A program made the translations under genes and the position numbers. Source: Luteitalea sp. (GTDB taxonomy: Bacteria; Acidobacteriota; Vicinamibacteria; Vicinamibacterales; CAVVIG01). Taken from it: DNA of 35,115 nucleotides. Below the pieces are notes generated by a model. The model searched no databases and had not been told where the DNA came from. It saw only the letters and a program-made list of their open reading frames with translations. How positions within the stretch are numbered: the first letter of the stretch is position 1; every line of letters starts with the position of its first letter. The DNA is taken from the NCBI GenBank assembly GCA_009380045.1, contig WHSN01000021.1, forward strand, positions 1-35,115, in the 5' to 3' direction. This document shows, one piece after another, positions 26,326-34,471 of this stretch.

Positions 26326-28441
26326 GCGAGCGCCCGGTGCTGTTCCCCCAGACCTGCGTAGATGAAGACGTAGGCCTGCGGGTGAACATAGGTGTGGCGC
26401 GACTGTCGCTCCAGCTCATCGACGAGGGCGAGCGCCTCTGCGCGCATGCCGAACTGCCCGTAACACCGCCCCAGCAGCCCGAGGTAGAAGGGCACGCGAT
26501 GGCTGAGGAGCGCCGCCTGCTCGAGATCCGCGACCGCGGCGTCGCGCGCGGCACGCGCCAGATGGCAGAGCCCCCGCAATTGCACCGCAAACACATAGTC
26601 CGGATCCGAGCGCAGACAGCCGCTGCAGATCTCGATCGCTTCGTCGTATCCCCCGCCGATGTAGAGCGTCTGGGCGCGCGCGGTTGCGACCAGTCGCGAA
26701 GCGGGCGCCAACCCGTGCGCCTTCTGAGCCTCGGCAAACGCCGCATCATCGCGCCCGAGGAGCACGAGAAGCCACGAGTAATGGACATGAGCGAGGGCAT
26801 CGCTCCCGTCGAGAGCCAGGGCGCGCCTGAAGGCGTCTTCCGCGCCCTCCCAGTCCCACTCGCCGCCGAACTTGGCGAGCGCCAGCTCCCGGTACCCGGA
26901 CACCAGTGTGGCGTCAATCGCCAATGCCCGCTCGGCCGCCTTCGCGGCGACGCTGAAGGACAACCCGGGCTTCATCAGGCTGTAGAAACCGGAGAAATTG
27001 TAGGCATTGGCCAGCGCCACGTGCGCCAGCGCGAACTGCGGATCGCGATCGATGGCGTATTCGAAGTGCTCGATCGCCAGACGCCATCCGCCGGAGAAAC
27101 AGTCCCGCCAATGGTGCTGGCCCCGGTTGTAGGCGTTGTACGCGTCCGGCTCCGGCGTGTAATGTCGCCGGGACACTCGCACGGCAGCGGCGGCGACGCC
27201 GTCACAGATTTCCCGCGCGACGTCGTCCTGCGTGGTGAGCGAATCGTCGAATGGACGCTCGACTCTCACGGTTGGCAGCAGCGAACGCTCGTCAGCCGCA
27301 TCAACGAGGTTGGCCGCGACGCGAACCCGACCGGCGGCCCGTTGGATGCTGCCTTCGAGAATCATCTTGACGCCCAGGGATGCGCCAATCTCACGCAGCG
27401 ACCGGCCGGCCAGATTGCGCGTCGACGTCCGAGGAGCGACCCTGAGCCCCTTGAACGCGCTCAGACGGCTGCTGACGTCTTCCGCAAGGCCGTCCCGGAA
27501 GAGCTCGAGGCGCCGGCCTCCGCCGATCACCTCGAACCGCAGCACCGCCACCGACGCCGCCGCGAGCGGCGGCACGTCCGGCTCCCCGCCCGGCGGCTTC
27601 GGCACGCCAGGGCCGCACAGCGCCAGGTCGGCGCGAAGCTCCTGAGCGGACTGGTAGCGGTCGTCCGGACACTTGGCGAGCAGCGTGGCCACGATGCGCT
27701 CGAGCTCGACGGGGTGTTGTGGAGCGAGGTGGCGGAGACGCACCTGGGTCTGATTGCGGATCATCGACACCAGGGCGCTGCGGGGCGTCATGTCGAATGG
27801 CGGTGCGCCCGTGGCCATCTGGTACAGCACCGCACCCAACGAGAACAGGTCGCATCGATAGTCCACGGCCGCATCGGCGACGAGGCGCTCTGGCGCCATG
27901 TAGTGGATGGTGCCGGCGACCGCGCCGGGCCCGGTCAGCGTATCGGTCGAGTCAGCATCGGTGTCATGGGACGGGAAATGTTTCGCCAACCCGAAGTCGA
28001 GCAGCTTCACGAGGCCACTCTCGGTCAGGAAGACATTGCCGGGGTAATGTCGCGATGAATGATGCCCTGGTCATGCGCCGCCGACAGCGCGCTGGCGACC
28101 TGATCCGCAATCTCGAGGATCTCACCGAGCGACAGCCGCCCGGCGGCGATTCGCGCCTTCAGGCTTCGTCCTTGGAGCAGCTCCATGACGATGAACGACT
28201 GGGCCTCTGCCTCGTCCACCTCGAGGATCGTGCAGATGTTGGGATGATTCAGCGACGAGGCGAGCCGTGCCTCGCGCTTGAATCGCTTGAGCGCGTCAAC
28301 ACTGGTCAGCAGCGTGGGCTTCAGGAACTTGACCGCGACCGAGCGCGGCAGCCGCGTGTCCTGAGCTTCGTAGACGATGCCCATCCCGCCGCTGCCGAGC
28401 GTGCGGAGAATGTAGAAATGAGACACCTGCCGACCGATCAC
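26326..28441 (-). pseudogene. Ser/Thr protein kinase with TolB/FlgO-like domain and TPRs, frameshifted
   Basis: The start is a GTG at 28441 (MIGRQVSHFYIL). The kinase has GSGGMGIVYEA (glycine loop), VAVKFL (Lys38), IIHRDI (catalytic loop), then DFGLAKHF and GTIHYMAPE. Between HRDI and DFG the frame breaks: one G is missing from a G-run at 28041-28044, and restoring it gives HRDITPGNVFLTESGLVKLL without a gap. A FlgO/TolB-like domain follows (LREIGASLGVKMILEGSIQ), then about seven TPRs ending near 26330, where the reading becomes non-homologous. The expected role is a cytoplasmic Hanks-type kinase sensing through its TPR half. It is divergent from a sigma factor 90 bases away. Either a decayed gene or, for the internal slip, an assembly error. 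Confidence 0.75.
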
Positions 28442-28531
28442 GCCGCACCTCGTTGTCTCCCGGGCCGCGTCTCGAGTGACGATTGTGCCGCACCTGTCCA
28501 GGGGCTGGCCTATGATCAGCCTGCAATCATC

Positions 28532-29143
28532 GTGAGCGACACCACTTGGCTGCCCTCGCGTGCCGCCCGCCGGCCTGCGGCTGGCGGGCCTCGCGATTCG
28601 ACCGTCGAGATCCTCGATCGCGCCCAGCGCGGCGATCGGGCGGCGATCCAGGATCTCATCGGACGGGCGGCGCCGTCGGTTCGGCGGTGGGCGCGCGGAC
28701 GACTGCCTCGATACGTCCGCCAGGACGTGGTCCAGGATGCGGTGCTGCAGACACTCAAGAGTCTCGAGCGCGTCCGCCATCGGACCGTCGGCGGGCTCCA
28801 GGCGTACTTGCGAACGAGCGTGCTCAATCGGATCCGTGATCTCATCCGCGGCGCCAAGAGGCACGGCATCGCCGTCGAAGTTCCGGACACCCTGCCGGAC
28901 GACACGCCGTCACCACTCGAAATCGCGATTCGACGTCAGGGTGTGGCGACGTTTCTCGCGGCCCTGCGGCGTCTGAAGCCTTCGGACCGCCAGGTGATTA
29001 TCTGGCGGATCGAGCTCGGCTACACCGTCGAGGAGATTGCCGCGCAACTCGGGAAATCCAAGCCGGCCGCCGGCATGAGCGTGTCTCGCGCCGTCGCCCG
29101 CCTGGCGAAGGAACTGGGAATCGACAGGTCGCGCGATGCGTGA
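28532..29143 (+). CDS. ECF-type RNA polymerase sigma factor
   Basis: 203 residues from a GTG at 28532. Sigma region 2 spans about 25-100 (AAIQDLIGRAAPSVRRWARG, then RYVRQDVVQDAVLQTLKSLE, the -10-reading helix). Region 4 is at the C-terminus (LKPSDRQVIIWRIELGYTVE, EEIAAQLGKSKPAAGMSVSR), the -35-reading HTH. There is no anti-sigma gene nearby. Instead it is divergent from a Ser/Thr kinase, and some ECF groups are regulated by linked kinases. Its stop overlaps the GTGA before the channel gene, but the channel probably starts slightly later. No convincing ribosome-binding site precedes the GTG. Confidence 0.85.
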   Translation: MSDTTWLPSRAARRPAAGGPRDSTVEILDRAQRGDRAAIQDLIGRAAPSVRRWARGRLPRYVRQDVVQDAVLQTLKSLERVRHRTVGGLQAYLRTSVLNRIRDLIRGAKRHGIAVEVPDTLPDDTPSPLEIAIRRQGVATFLAALRRLKPSDRQVIIWRIELGYTVEEIAAQLGKSKPAAGMSVSRAVARLAKELGIDRSRDA

Positions 29144-29160
29144 CGTGGAGCAGCGAGCGA

Positions 29161-30894
29161 ATGAAGTTCTCCAGCAGCCAGCTTGCCTACCTGATTGGGA
29201 ACCGTGAGGCACGCGGGAATCTCCGCACCCTGCTGAAATATGTCCTGACGCTGGTCGCCATCATCACGCTGTATGCCGTCGCGTTCCACGTGATCAAGGT
29301 GTGGGTCGAAGGAGAACAGCACTCCTGGATCACCGGCTTCTACTGGACGCTGGTGGTCATGTCCACGCTCGGGTTCGGAGACATCACGTTCACGAGCGAC
29401 ACCGGCCGGCTGTTCAGCATCGTCGTGCTGCTGTCCGGTGTTGTCCTGCTGCTGGTGATGCTGCCCTTCATGTTCATCAGCCTCTTCTACGCGCCGTGGC
29501 TCGAAACGCGCGTGCGGCTGCGGGCGCCGCGCGAGGTGCCCCAGACAACGCGCGGCCACGTCATCCTCACCGAGTACGACGCCGTCGCAAGCGGGCTGAT
29601 CGAACGGCTCAGGACCGAGCAGATCCCGTACTACGTGATCGAACCGAATCCGATCACCGCGGCTCGGATGGTCGGCGAAGGAATCCTGGTCGTCGCCGGG
29701 GACAACGACAGCAGCGCCACGTACCAGCGGACGAACGCGACCGGCGCCCGCATGCTGCTGGCCAACTGCGAAGATACGACCAACACCAACATCACGATCA
29801 CGGCCCGCGAGATTGCCCCCGACCTGCCGATCGTGGCGATTGTCGAGGAGGAGGACTCGATCGACGTGCTGCAGCTCAGTGGCGCGACGACCGTGCTGCC
29901 GCTCAAGCATCAGCTCGGCGAGTATCTCGCCAACCGCGCCGACACTGGCAGCGAGGCGCACGTGATCGGTGCGTATCGCGGGCTCCAGATCGCCGAGCTT
30001 CCCGCGCGCGACACGATTTTCGCCGGCCTGACCGTCCGCGACACCCGTCTCCGGGAAAAGACCGGCCTGAGCGTCGTCGGTCTCTGGGAGCACGGCCAGC
30101 TCCGACCCGCGTTTCCCAACTCGATGATCCAATCCAACGTCGTCATCGTTCTCGCCGGCAACGGTTCGCAGATCGCCGCCCTGAACGCGCTGATGCCCGG
30201 CGATCGCCAGCCGGCCCGGCCGGTGCTGATCATCGGCGCCGGAAAGGTCGGTCATGCCGCGGCCCGGGCCCTGAAACGGAAGGGCGTGACAGTCCACGCC
30301 ATCGATCGCAGCGAGCACGCGCTCGCAGCGATGCGTGAAGATGGCGCGGTGCTGTTTCCAGGCGACGCCGCAGACCGGCGCCTCCTCGACCACGCCGGGA
30401 TCCACCACGTATCGTCGGTCCTGCTCACGACCAACGACGATGCCATGAACATCTATCTGGCGGTGTACTGCCGCCGGCTGAACCCCAAGCTCCGTATCGT
30501 CAGCCGCATCACGCACGAACGCAACGTCGAAGCGATTCACCGGGCCGGGGCGGACTTCGTCCTCAGCTACACGACCCTCGGCGTCGAGTCCGTCCTGTCC
30601 CTGCTGCGCGGCTCCGAGCTCGTCGTGCTCGGCGAAGGCATGGAGCTGTTCTCGATCGCCGTCCCCCCGTCCCTCAGCGGACGGCGGCTTGCCGACTCGG
30701 GCATCGGCTCTCGCACCGGGATGAGCGTGGTGGCGCTCGAGAGCGACGGCAGGCTCGCGACGACGCTGACCGCTGAAACGCCGTTGGAGAAAGACGCCGT
30801 GCTGGTGATGTTGGGGAGTCTCGAGCAACGGCGAGAGTTCGCAGTGTTGTTCGAAAAGACGGCCGACAAGGCGAGTGGCCGTCACCTGATGTGA
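29161..30894 (+). CDS. Two-TM potassium channel with tandem RCK (TrkA-N/TrkA-C) domains
   Basis: 577 residues from ATG 29161, with GGAG ten bases upstream; a GTG at 29140 is a less likely start. One helix (27-45), a pore loop with selectivity filter STLGFGD (68-74, in place of the common TVGYG) and a second helix (84-108) form the channel. Two Rossmann-type TrkA-N domains follow (near GHVILTEYD, an imperfect glycine motif, and PVLIIGAGKVGHAAARAL, a canonical GxGxxG), each with a TrkA-C-like beta segment after it. The family conducts K+ gated by nucleotides or Ca2+ bound to the RCK ring. Confidence 0.9.
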   Translation: MKFSSSQLAYLIGNREARGNLRTLLKYVLTLVAIITLYAVAFHVIKVWVEGEQHSWITGFYWTLVVMSTLGFGDITFTSDTGRLFSIVVLLSGVVLLLVMLPFMFISLFYAPWLETRVRLRAPREVPQTTRGHVILTEYDAVASGLIERLRTEQIPYYVIEPNPITAARMVGEGILVVAGDNDSSATYQRTNATGARMLLANCEDTTNTNITITAREIAPDLPIVAIVEEEDSIDVLQLSGATTVLPLKHQLGEYLANRADTGSEAHVIGAYRGLQIAELPARDTIFAGLTVRDTRLREKTGLSVVGLWEHGQLRPAFPNSMIQSNVVIVLAGNGSQIAALNALMPGDRQPARPVLIIGAGKVGHAAARALKRKGVTVHAIDRSEHALAAMREDGAVLFPGDAADRRLLDHAGIHHVSSVLLTTNDDAMNIYLAVYCRRLNPKLRIVSRITHERNVEAIHRAGADFVLSYTTLGVESVLSLLRGSELVVLGEGMELFSIAVPPSLSGRRLADSGIGSRTGMSVVALESDGRLATTLTAETPLEKDAVLVMLGSLEQRREFAVLFEKTADKASGRHLM

Positions 30895-30907
30895 TGCCGC
30901 TCCCCTG

Positions 30908-30927
30908 TCCCGATGCTGCTGTCGGGA
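30908..30927 (+). terminator. Short stem-loop after the channel gene
   Basis: TCCCGA (30908-30913) pairs with TCGGGA (30922-30927) across an eight-base loop, 14 bases after the stop. The stem is only six pairs and no T-run follows, so this is a weak candidate. Confidence 0.25.
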
Positions 30928-30949
30928 GATGACGCGGGATGGTGCGGAT

Positions 30950-31105
30950 CTAGGCCGTGTGCACGTGCGCAGGGACCGCGTGCTCCCCGCCAAACGGCTG
31001 GTTGATATATTCGAGCACGAACTGCCGCCCGCCCGTTTCCCCTGGAAGCGTGACGATGCGGGACCGTTGTCCGGCGTTGGGATTCTCGAACCAAAATAGC
31101 CTCGG
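30950..31105 (-). pseudogene. Cupin-domain fragment
   Basis: In the frame ending at the TAG 30950-30952, the sequence reads LFWFENPNAGQRSRIVTLPG, ETGGRQFVLEY, INQPFGGEHAVPAHVHTA. This is the first strand pair of a cupin, ending at the HxH metal site (HVH). Neither a start codon nor the rest of the barrel is present. It is a dead remnant between the channel and the protease-nuclease gene. Confidence 0.5.
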
Positions 31106-31403
31106 ATGCTGTGGACGTGCCAGACTCCATCGCGAAAAGCCTCGCTCGCATATACGGATCGGCGGCGTGATTGGATTTCACGCGTGTTTGCATCACTCAC
31201 GTCTGCGCCTTCGAAGACGATCTCGACGACGACGATCTCGGCCCGCCGGCAGCGACGAGCGCCTGGAGCAACCGGGGCGGACGTGGCGTTTTCAGCGGAT
31301 GTCGCGAGGAGGATGGAGCTCTGGCCACATGCGGGGGGCACGTACGGCGTGGACAGCACGGTGCCGAGAGCCTCGTGCCTGAACCATCGACAAACACAAG
31401 GGC

Positions 31404-33323
31404 TCACGACCAGTCGATGTCCTCCGGGGATCTCAGGGCTCTCCGTTCGCGCAGTGTCTCGGGCCGTCCCGCCAGGCGCAGGCCGATACCGTCGGCGGTC
31501 TTCAGCACGTCGGGGAGGCGGATCCCGCAGCGGGATTCGATTTCGAACAGGGCGACCTGGAACACCTTGAATTGATTCAGCCCGAGCGCCTCGAGCTCGT
31601 CGAGACCCTGGGTCATGAGGAACCCTTTCGCCTTCAGCAGGCCGCCCTCCACGAAGACAATCACCTTCCAGAACTCACGAGGGATCTGGACGCCACGGAA
31701 CTCACGGTCATCGTCGTGAAAGACGGGACCACCGAAGACGCTGACCTTGAGGTGCTCGACCTCGGTGTCGGCGAACACCGCGTCTTCCAGCTGGCCCCAC
31801 ACTCCGCCGAGCCCGCTCTGGTTGAAGTCGTCCATTTGTGGGGCGATGTTGGTGAAGAAGAACGAGTCGGCATTGGCTTTCCCGGCCTCAGCGGCTCCGC
31901 CCCACAGCAGGTCGGCGCGGCGCGCGATGTGCCCCCGGTCGAGCCGATTGCCGGAGTAGAGCGCCTCTCCCGCCTGCGACTCCTCAGGGATCCGTGGGTC
32001 GATGACGAACGGGATTCCCTTCCGGCTGATCCTGCGGAGGCGGCCGCCATCGATGTTCCACGCGACCCAGAACGCGAACCGCCGCACCTTGTTCATCGCC
32101 AGCGAGAAGTGTGTGTACGGGATCACCTCGGAGCCGTCCAGCTTCACGGCCCGGTCCTTGTTCGACGCCGACAGCGTGGGCAGCTCCAGACGGTGAGACA
32201 GGAAATCTGGTAAGAATCCGGTGCCGAACGGCGGGAGCGTGCGGGGCGGGGTCAGCGAGATCTGAAGCTTCTCGAACACGGATCGCGGATAGCAGGCAAC
32301 GGCGTGCTCGCTCGGATCCGCCGGACCTTCGCCGGCGAAGTGCAGCCCCGCCATCACGGTGGTCGGCTTGCCCGTCTTCGACGTGAACAGCCAGACGGAT
32401 CCGGAATCGCCGCCCATGCTGACCTCGCCGTTGTCAGGTTGATGGCGTGGGTCGATGCCAATCTCGAAGCCGCCGACCTCCCGCTCGCCGACGGTGCCGC
32501 CGTAGTCGATCTTGCTGATGGTGTGGATTCGCGTGACGATGCCCCGGGTGACCCCGGTGGTGCGGCCGCTCTTGACGACGGCGTCGCCGAGCTCGGGCTC
32601 GCCAAGCTTCTCGACCTTCACGTCGAGATCGAGGATGGCTGGATCGAACGCACGGCTGTCGATGGTGGCCACCGCACAGTCACCGGCGTGGCCCAGGTGC
32701 GAACGGGCCAGGATGCCAAGCCGATTGAGGTTGGTGCGGTTGTCGTCGAACGGACCCGGTTGAACGATCTCGTCGCCGATGGCGCCGTTCGGGCCGTGAA
32801 GCACGTGCCAGTTGCTCAGCACGTACGGCGTGCCATCAGTCTGATCGAAGACGATACAGCCGATTGTCCCGGCGGTCTCGCGCGCGTTGGCGACGCTGAT
32901 GCCCGGCACCATCGGATCGAGGCGCGTCTTGCGGCTGCTGCCGGTGGCTTCGGCCACCACGCGGAAATCAGGCGTGAAGTCCCGCTGAATGACGTCGCTC
33001 GGAACCTCGACGCCGCCGACGTTGAACGAGGCTGGAATCCTGACCGTCCCCAACCTCCCGAGCGCTTCCGGCACAGCCTTCTCTCTGACCGTGAACTGGA
33101 TTGCCAGCTCATTGGTCGGATGGCCATTCCTGGTCTTGTATCCGATGCCGACCGAGGAAACGTTGCGGTCGTCGAGGAATTCGGCGCCCCGCGTGCGCAC
33201 GAACGCCTTGAGTGCTTCCATCAGCAGAGCCGGCGTCACAGCCTTGGAACCAGGTATGGGCGCAGATCTGGCGGCTGCGGTGGTTCGAACCGAACGCGTG
33301 CGAGCCCGTTTCCTGGTGGCCAT
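31404..33323 (-). CDS. Trypsin-like serine protease fused to EndoG/Serratia-type nuclease
   Basis: 639 residues; ATG at 33323 with GAGGAG nine bases upstream. Residues ~150-345 are a trypsin-fold protease: His173 (LSNWHVLH), Asp215 (HAGDCAVATI) and Ser307 (SMGGDSGSVW) form the triad. Residues ~395-610 are a beta-beta-alpha-metal DNA/RNA non-specific endonuclease: LDRGHIARR (His465), FFFTNIAPQMDDFNQSG (Asn501) and VWGQLED (Glu513) match the DRGH...NQG.W..LE signature. There is no signal peptide; the N-terminus is basic and Ala-rich. Both active sites look intact. The pairing suggests a nuclease released or controlled by proteolysis, for defence, conflict or secretion, but no partner gene proves this. 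Confidence 0.9.
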   Translation of the reverse strand: MATRKRARTRSVRTTAAARSAPIPGSKAVTPALLMEALKAFVRTRGAEFLDDRNVSSVGIGYKTRNGHPTNELAIQFTVREKAVPEALGRLGTVRIPASFNVGGVEVPSDVIQRDFTPDFRVVAEATGSSRKTRLDPMVPGISVANARETAGTIGCIVFDQTDGTPYVLSNWHVLHGPNGAIGDEIVQPGPFDDNRTNLNRLGILARSHLGHAGDCAVATIDSRAFDPAILDLDVKVEKLGEPELGDAVVKSGRTTGVTRGIVTRIHTISKIDYGGTVGEREVGGFEIGIDPRHQPDNGEVSMGGDSGSVWLFTSKTGKPTTVMAGLHFAGEGPADPSEHAVACYPRSVFEKLQISLTPPRTLPPFGTGFLPDFLSHRLELPTLSASNKDRAVKLDGSEVIPYTHFSLAMNKVRRFAFWVAWNIDGGRLRRISRKGIPFVIDPRIPEESQAGEALYSGNRLDRGHIARRADLLWGGAAEAGKANADSFFFTNIAPQMDDFNQSGLGGVWGQLEDAVFADTEVEHLKVSVFGGPVFHDDDREFRGVQIPREFWKVIVFVEGGLLKAKGFLMTQGLDELEALGLNQFKVFQVALFEIESRCGIRLPDVLKTADGIGLRLAGRPETLRERRALRSPEDIDWS

Positions 33324-33423
33324 GGAAGATCGCTCCTCGGCGAAGGTCGCCCTCCTTGATGCTCAACGCAGGAAAGGAGAAACCTGAACAGGTCTTGACC
33401 GGCTGCGGGCAGGCGTCGGAGAT

Positions 33424-33918
33424 CTACGCCTTCTCGCCGGGCACCGCATCCTGTGGCGCCCACACCAGCTCGCAGGTCTCGCATTTCAGCAGCGGCAGGG
33501 CGGAGCCGGCCATCACGATCGGCGTCACCGCCGTGTTGCGGCAGCGCGGACACGACGGCGGCGCAGGCGACAGCGCCTTCGATTCGTCGTCCGCCGAACC
33601 GGACGACATGCCGCCGAGTCGCAGGAGGGTGCCTTGGAGCCGGCGAAACGTCTCGGCCGGCATTTCGACGAACGACACGGCGAAACCGAACTCCGGTTTG
33701 GCGTACAGCGCTTCAGCCTTGAGGCTGATCCACCCCTCGCCCGGCAGGTCGATTTTCAACTCGAGCTGACGACCGGCGTCGGGCGCCGAGTGCAGGGAAT
33801 TGACGAAGCACCCGCCCTCACTGATGTCGTAGATCCGGACGGGCGTGTTGATGAACCCTACCCGATACCCGTCAAACGGACCGGCGATGCGTACGTGCCT
33901 CCTCCGTTCAATCCCCAT
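33424..33918 (-). CDS. PilZ-domain protein with C-terminal zinc ribbon
   Basis: 164 residues; ATG at 33918 with GGAGTGA eight bases upstream. ERRRHVRI (4-11) supplies the RxxxR c-di-GMP-binding arginines, and IYDISEGGCFV the DxSxxG motif, so it should bind c-di-GMP. After about 100 residues, a Ser/Ala-rich linker leads to a CPRC...CETC zinc ribbon (near 122-150), an unusual addition for a PilZ protein. The linked readout is unknown. It follows two small ORFs on the same strand. Confidence 0.85.
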   Translation of the reverse strand: MGIERRRHVRIAGPFDGYRVGFINTPVRIYDISEGGCFVNSLHSAPDAGRQLELKIDLPGEGWISLKAEALYAKPEFGFAVSFVEMPAETFRRLQGTLLRLGGMSSGSADDESKALSPAPPSCPRCRNTAVTPIVMAGSALPLLKCETCELVWAPQDAVPGEKA

Positions 33919-33954
33919 CGCGTGTCACTCCGGAACCGTCAAACGATGCCTTCA

Positions 33955-34041
33955 TCAGGTCCACGTCTGCTGGCACAGCGTCAGGTCGCGAGGCTCGAGC
34001 TGGAACCGGTCGCCCGGGCGGAGCCCGGTCGTCCTCGTCAT
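33955..34041 (-). CDS. Possible 28-residue small protein
   Basis: An ATG overlaps the stop of the 69-aa gene as ATGA, and the 28-codon frame (MTRTTGLRPGDRFQLEPRDL and eight more residues) ends 36 bases before the PilZ gene. The overlap suggests translational coupling. It has no recognisable domain and could be only a leader; length alone cannot support it. Confidence 0.3.
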   Translation of the reverse strand: MTRTTGLRPGDRFQLEPRDLTLCQQTWT

Positions 34042-34247
34042 GAAATCGCCCGCAGCGCCTGCACCGCGGTGCGGCGTCGCCGGCCATTCTTGGTTTGCGC
34101 CGAGCGCTTGAGGGCTCCTTCGGACTGCCGCTGAAGCTCGGTCGCGCGTTTCAGCAACGCCAGTCCAGCCTGTCGCAGCTCCGCCGCGTGACGCGCCAAC
34201 TCGATGCTCTCGCGGCAAAGCTCAGCACACTTTTTCTCAGCGGTCAT
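34038..34247 (-). CDS. Small helical (coiled-coil) protein
   Basis: 69 residues rich in Ala, Leu, Glu and Arg with heptad-like spacing (ELCRESIELARHAAELRQAG, LALLKRATELQRQSEGAL) and a basic tail. It looks like one long coiled-coil helix with a CxxxC near the start. The ribosome-binding site is weak (GAAGAAG). It precedes the PilZ gene on the same strand and may be co-transcribed. No family recognised. Confidence 0.45.
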   Translation of the reverse strand: MTAEKKCAELCRESIELARHAAELRQAGLALLKRATELQRQSEGALKRSAQTKNGRRRRTAVQALRAIS

Positions 34248-34471
34248 CGCTTCTTCGCCCGCGCTTCTTCATGCGCCGCTTCCTGTGCGCGGCCCCGTCG
34301 ATAAGGCGGAAAGCCGCAGCAGAACCGTGGATTCGACTCGTCACCGAGACGTGCTGTCTGCGGCGGATCATTCCAGCACAGGGGCGCGAGCTCGAGGACA
34401 CGGATGAGGGTCGTTGCGCCACTCTATGCGACCCGCCGATGACGGGGTGTCTCCAACAGCACAGGCCGGCG

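Noticed and set aside
26337-28058. 573-codon plus-strand frame
   Set aside because: Antisense to the kinase/TPR gene; no domain, no start signal.
29020-31407. 795-codon open frame on the minus strand
   Set aside because: Antisense to the potassium channel, whose domains are unambiguous; the composition is typical of a shadow.
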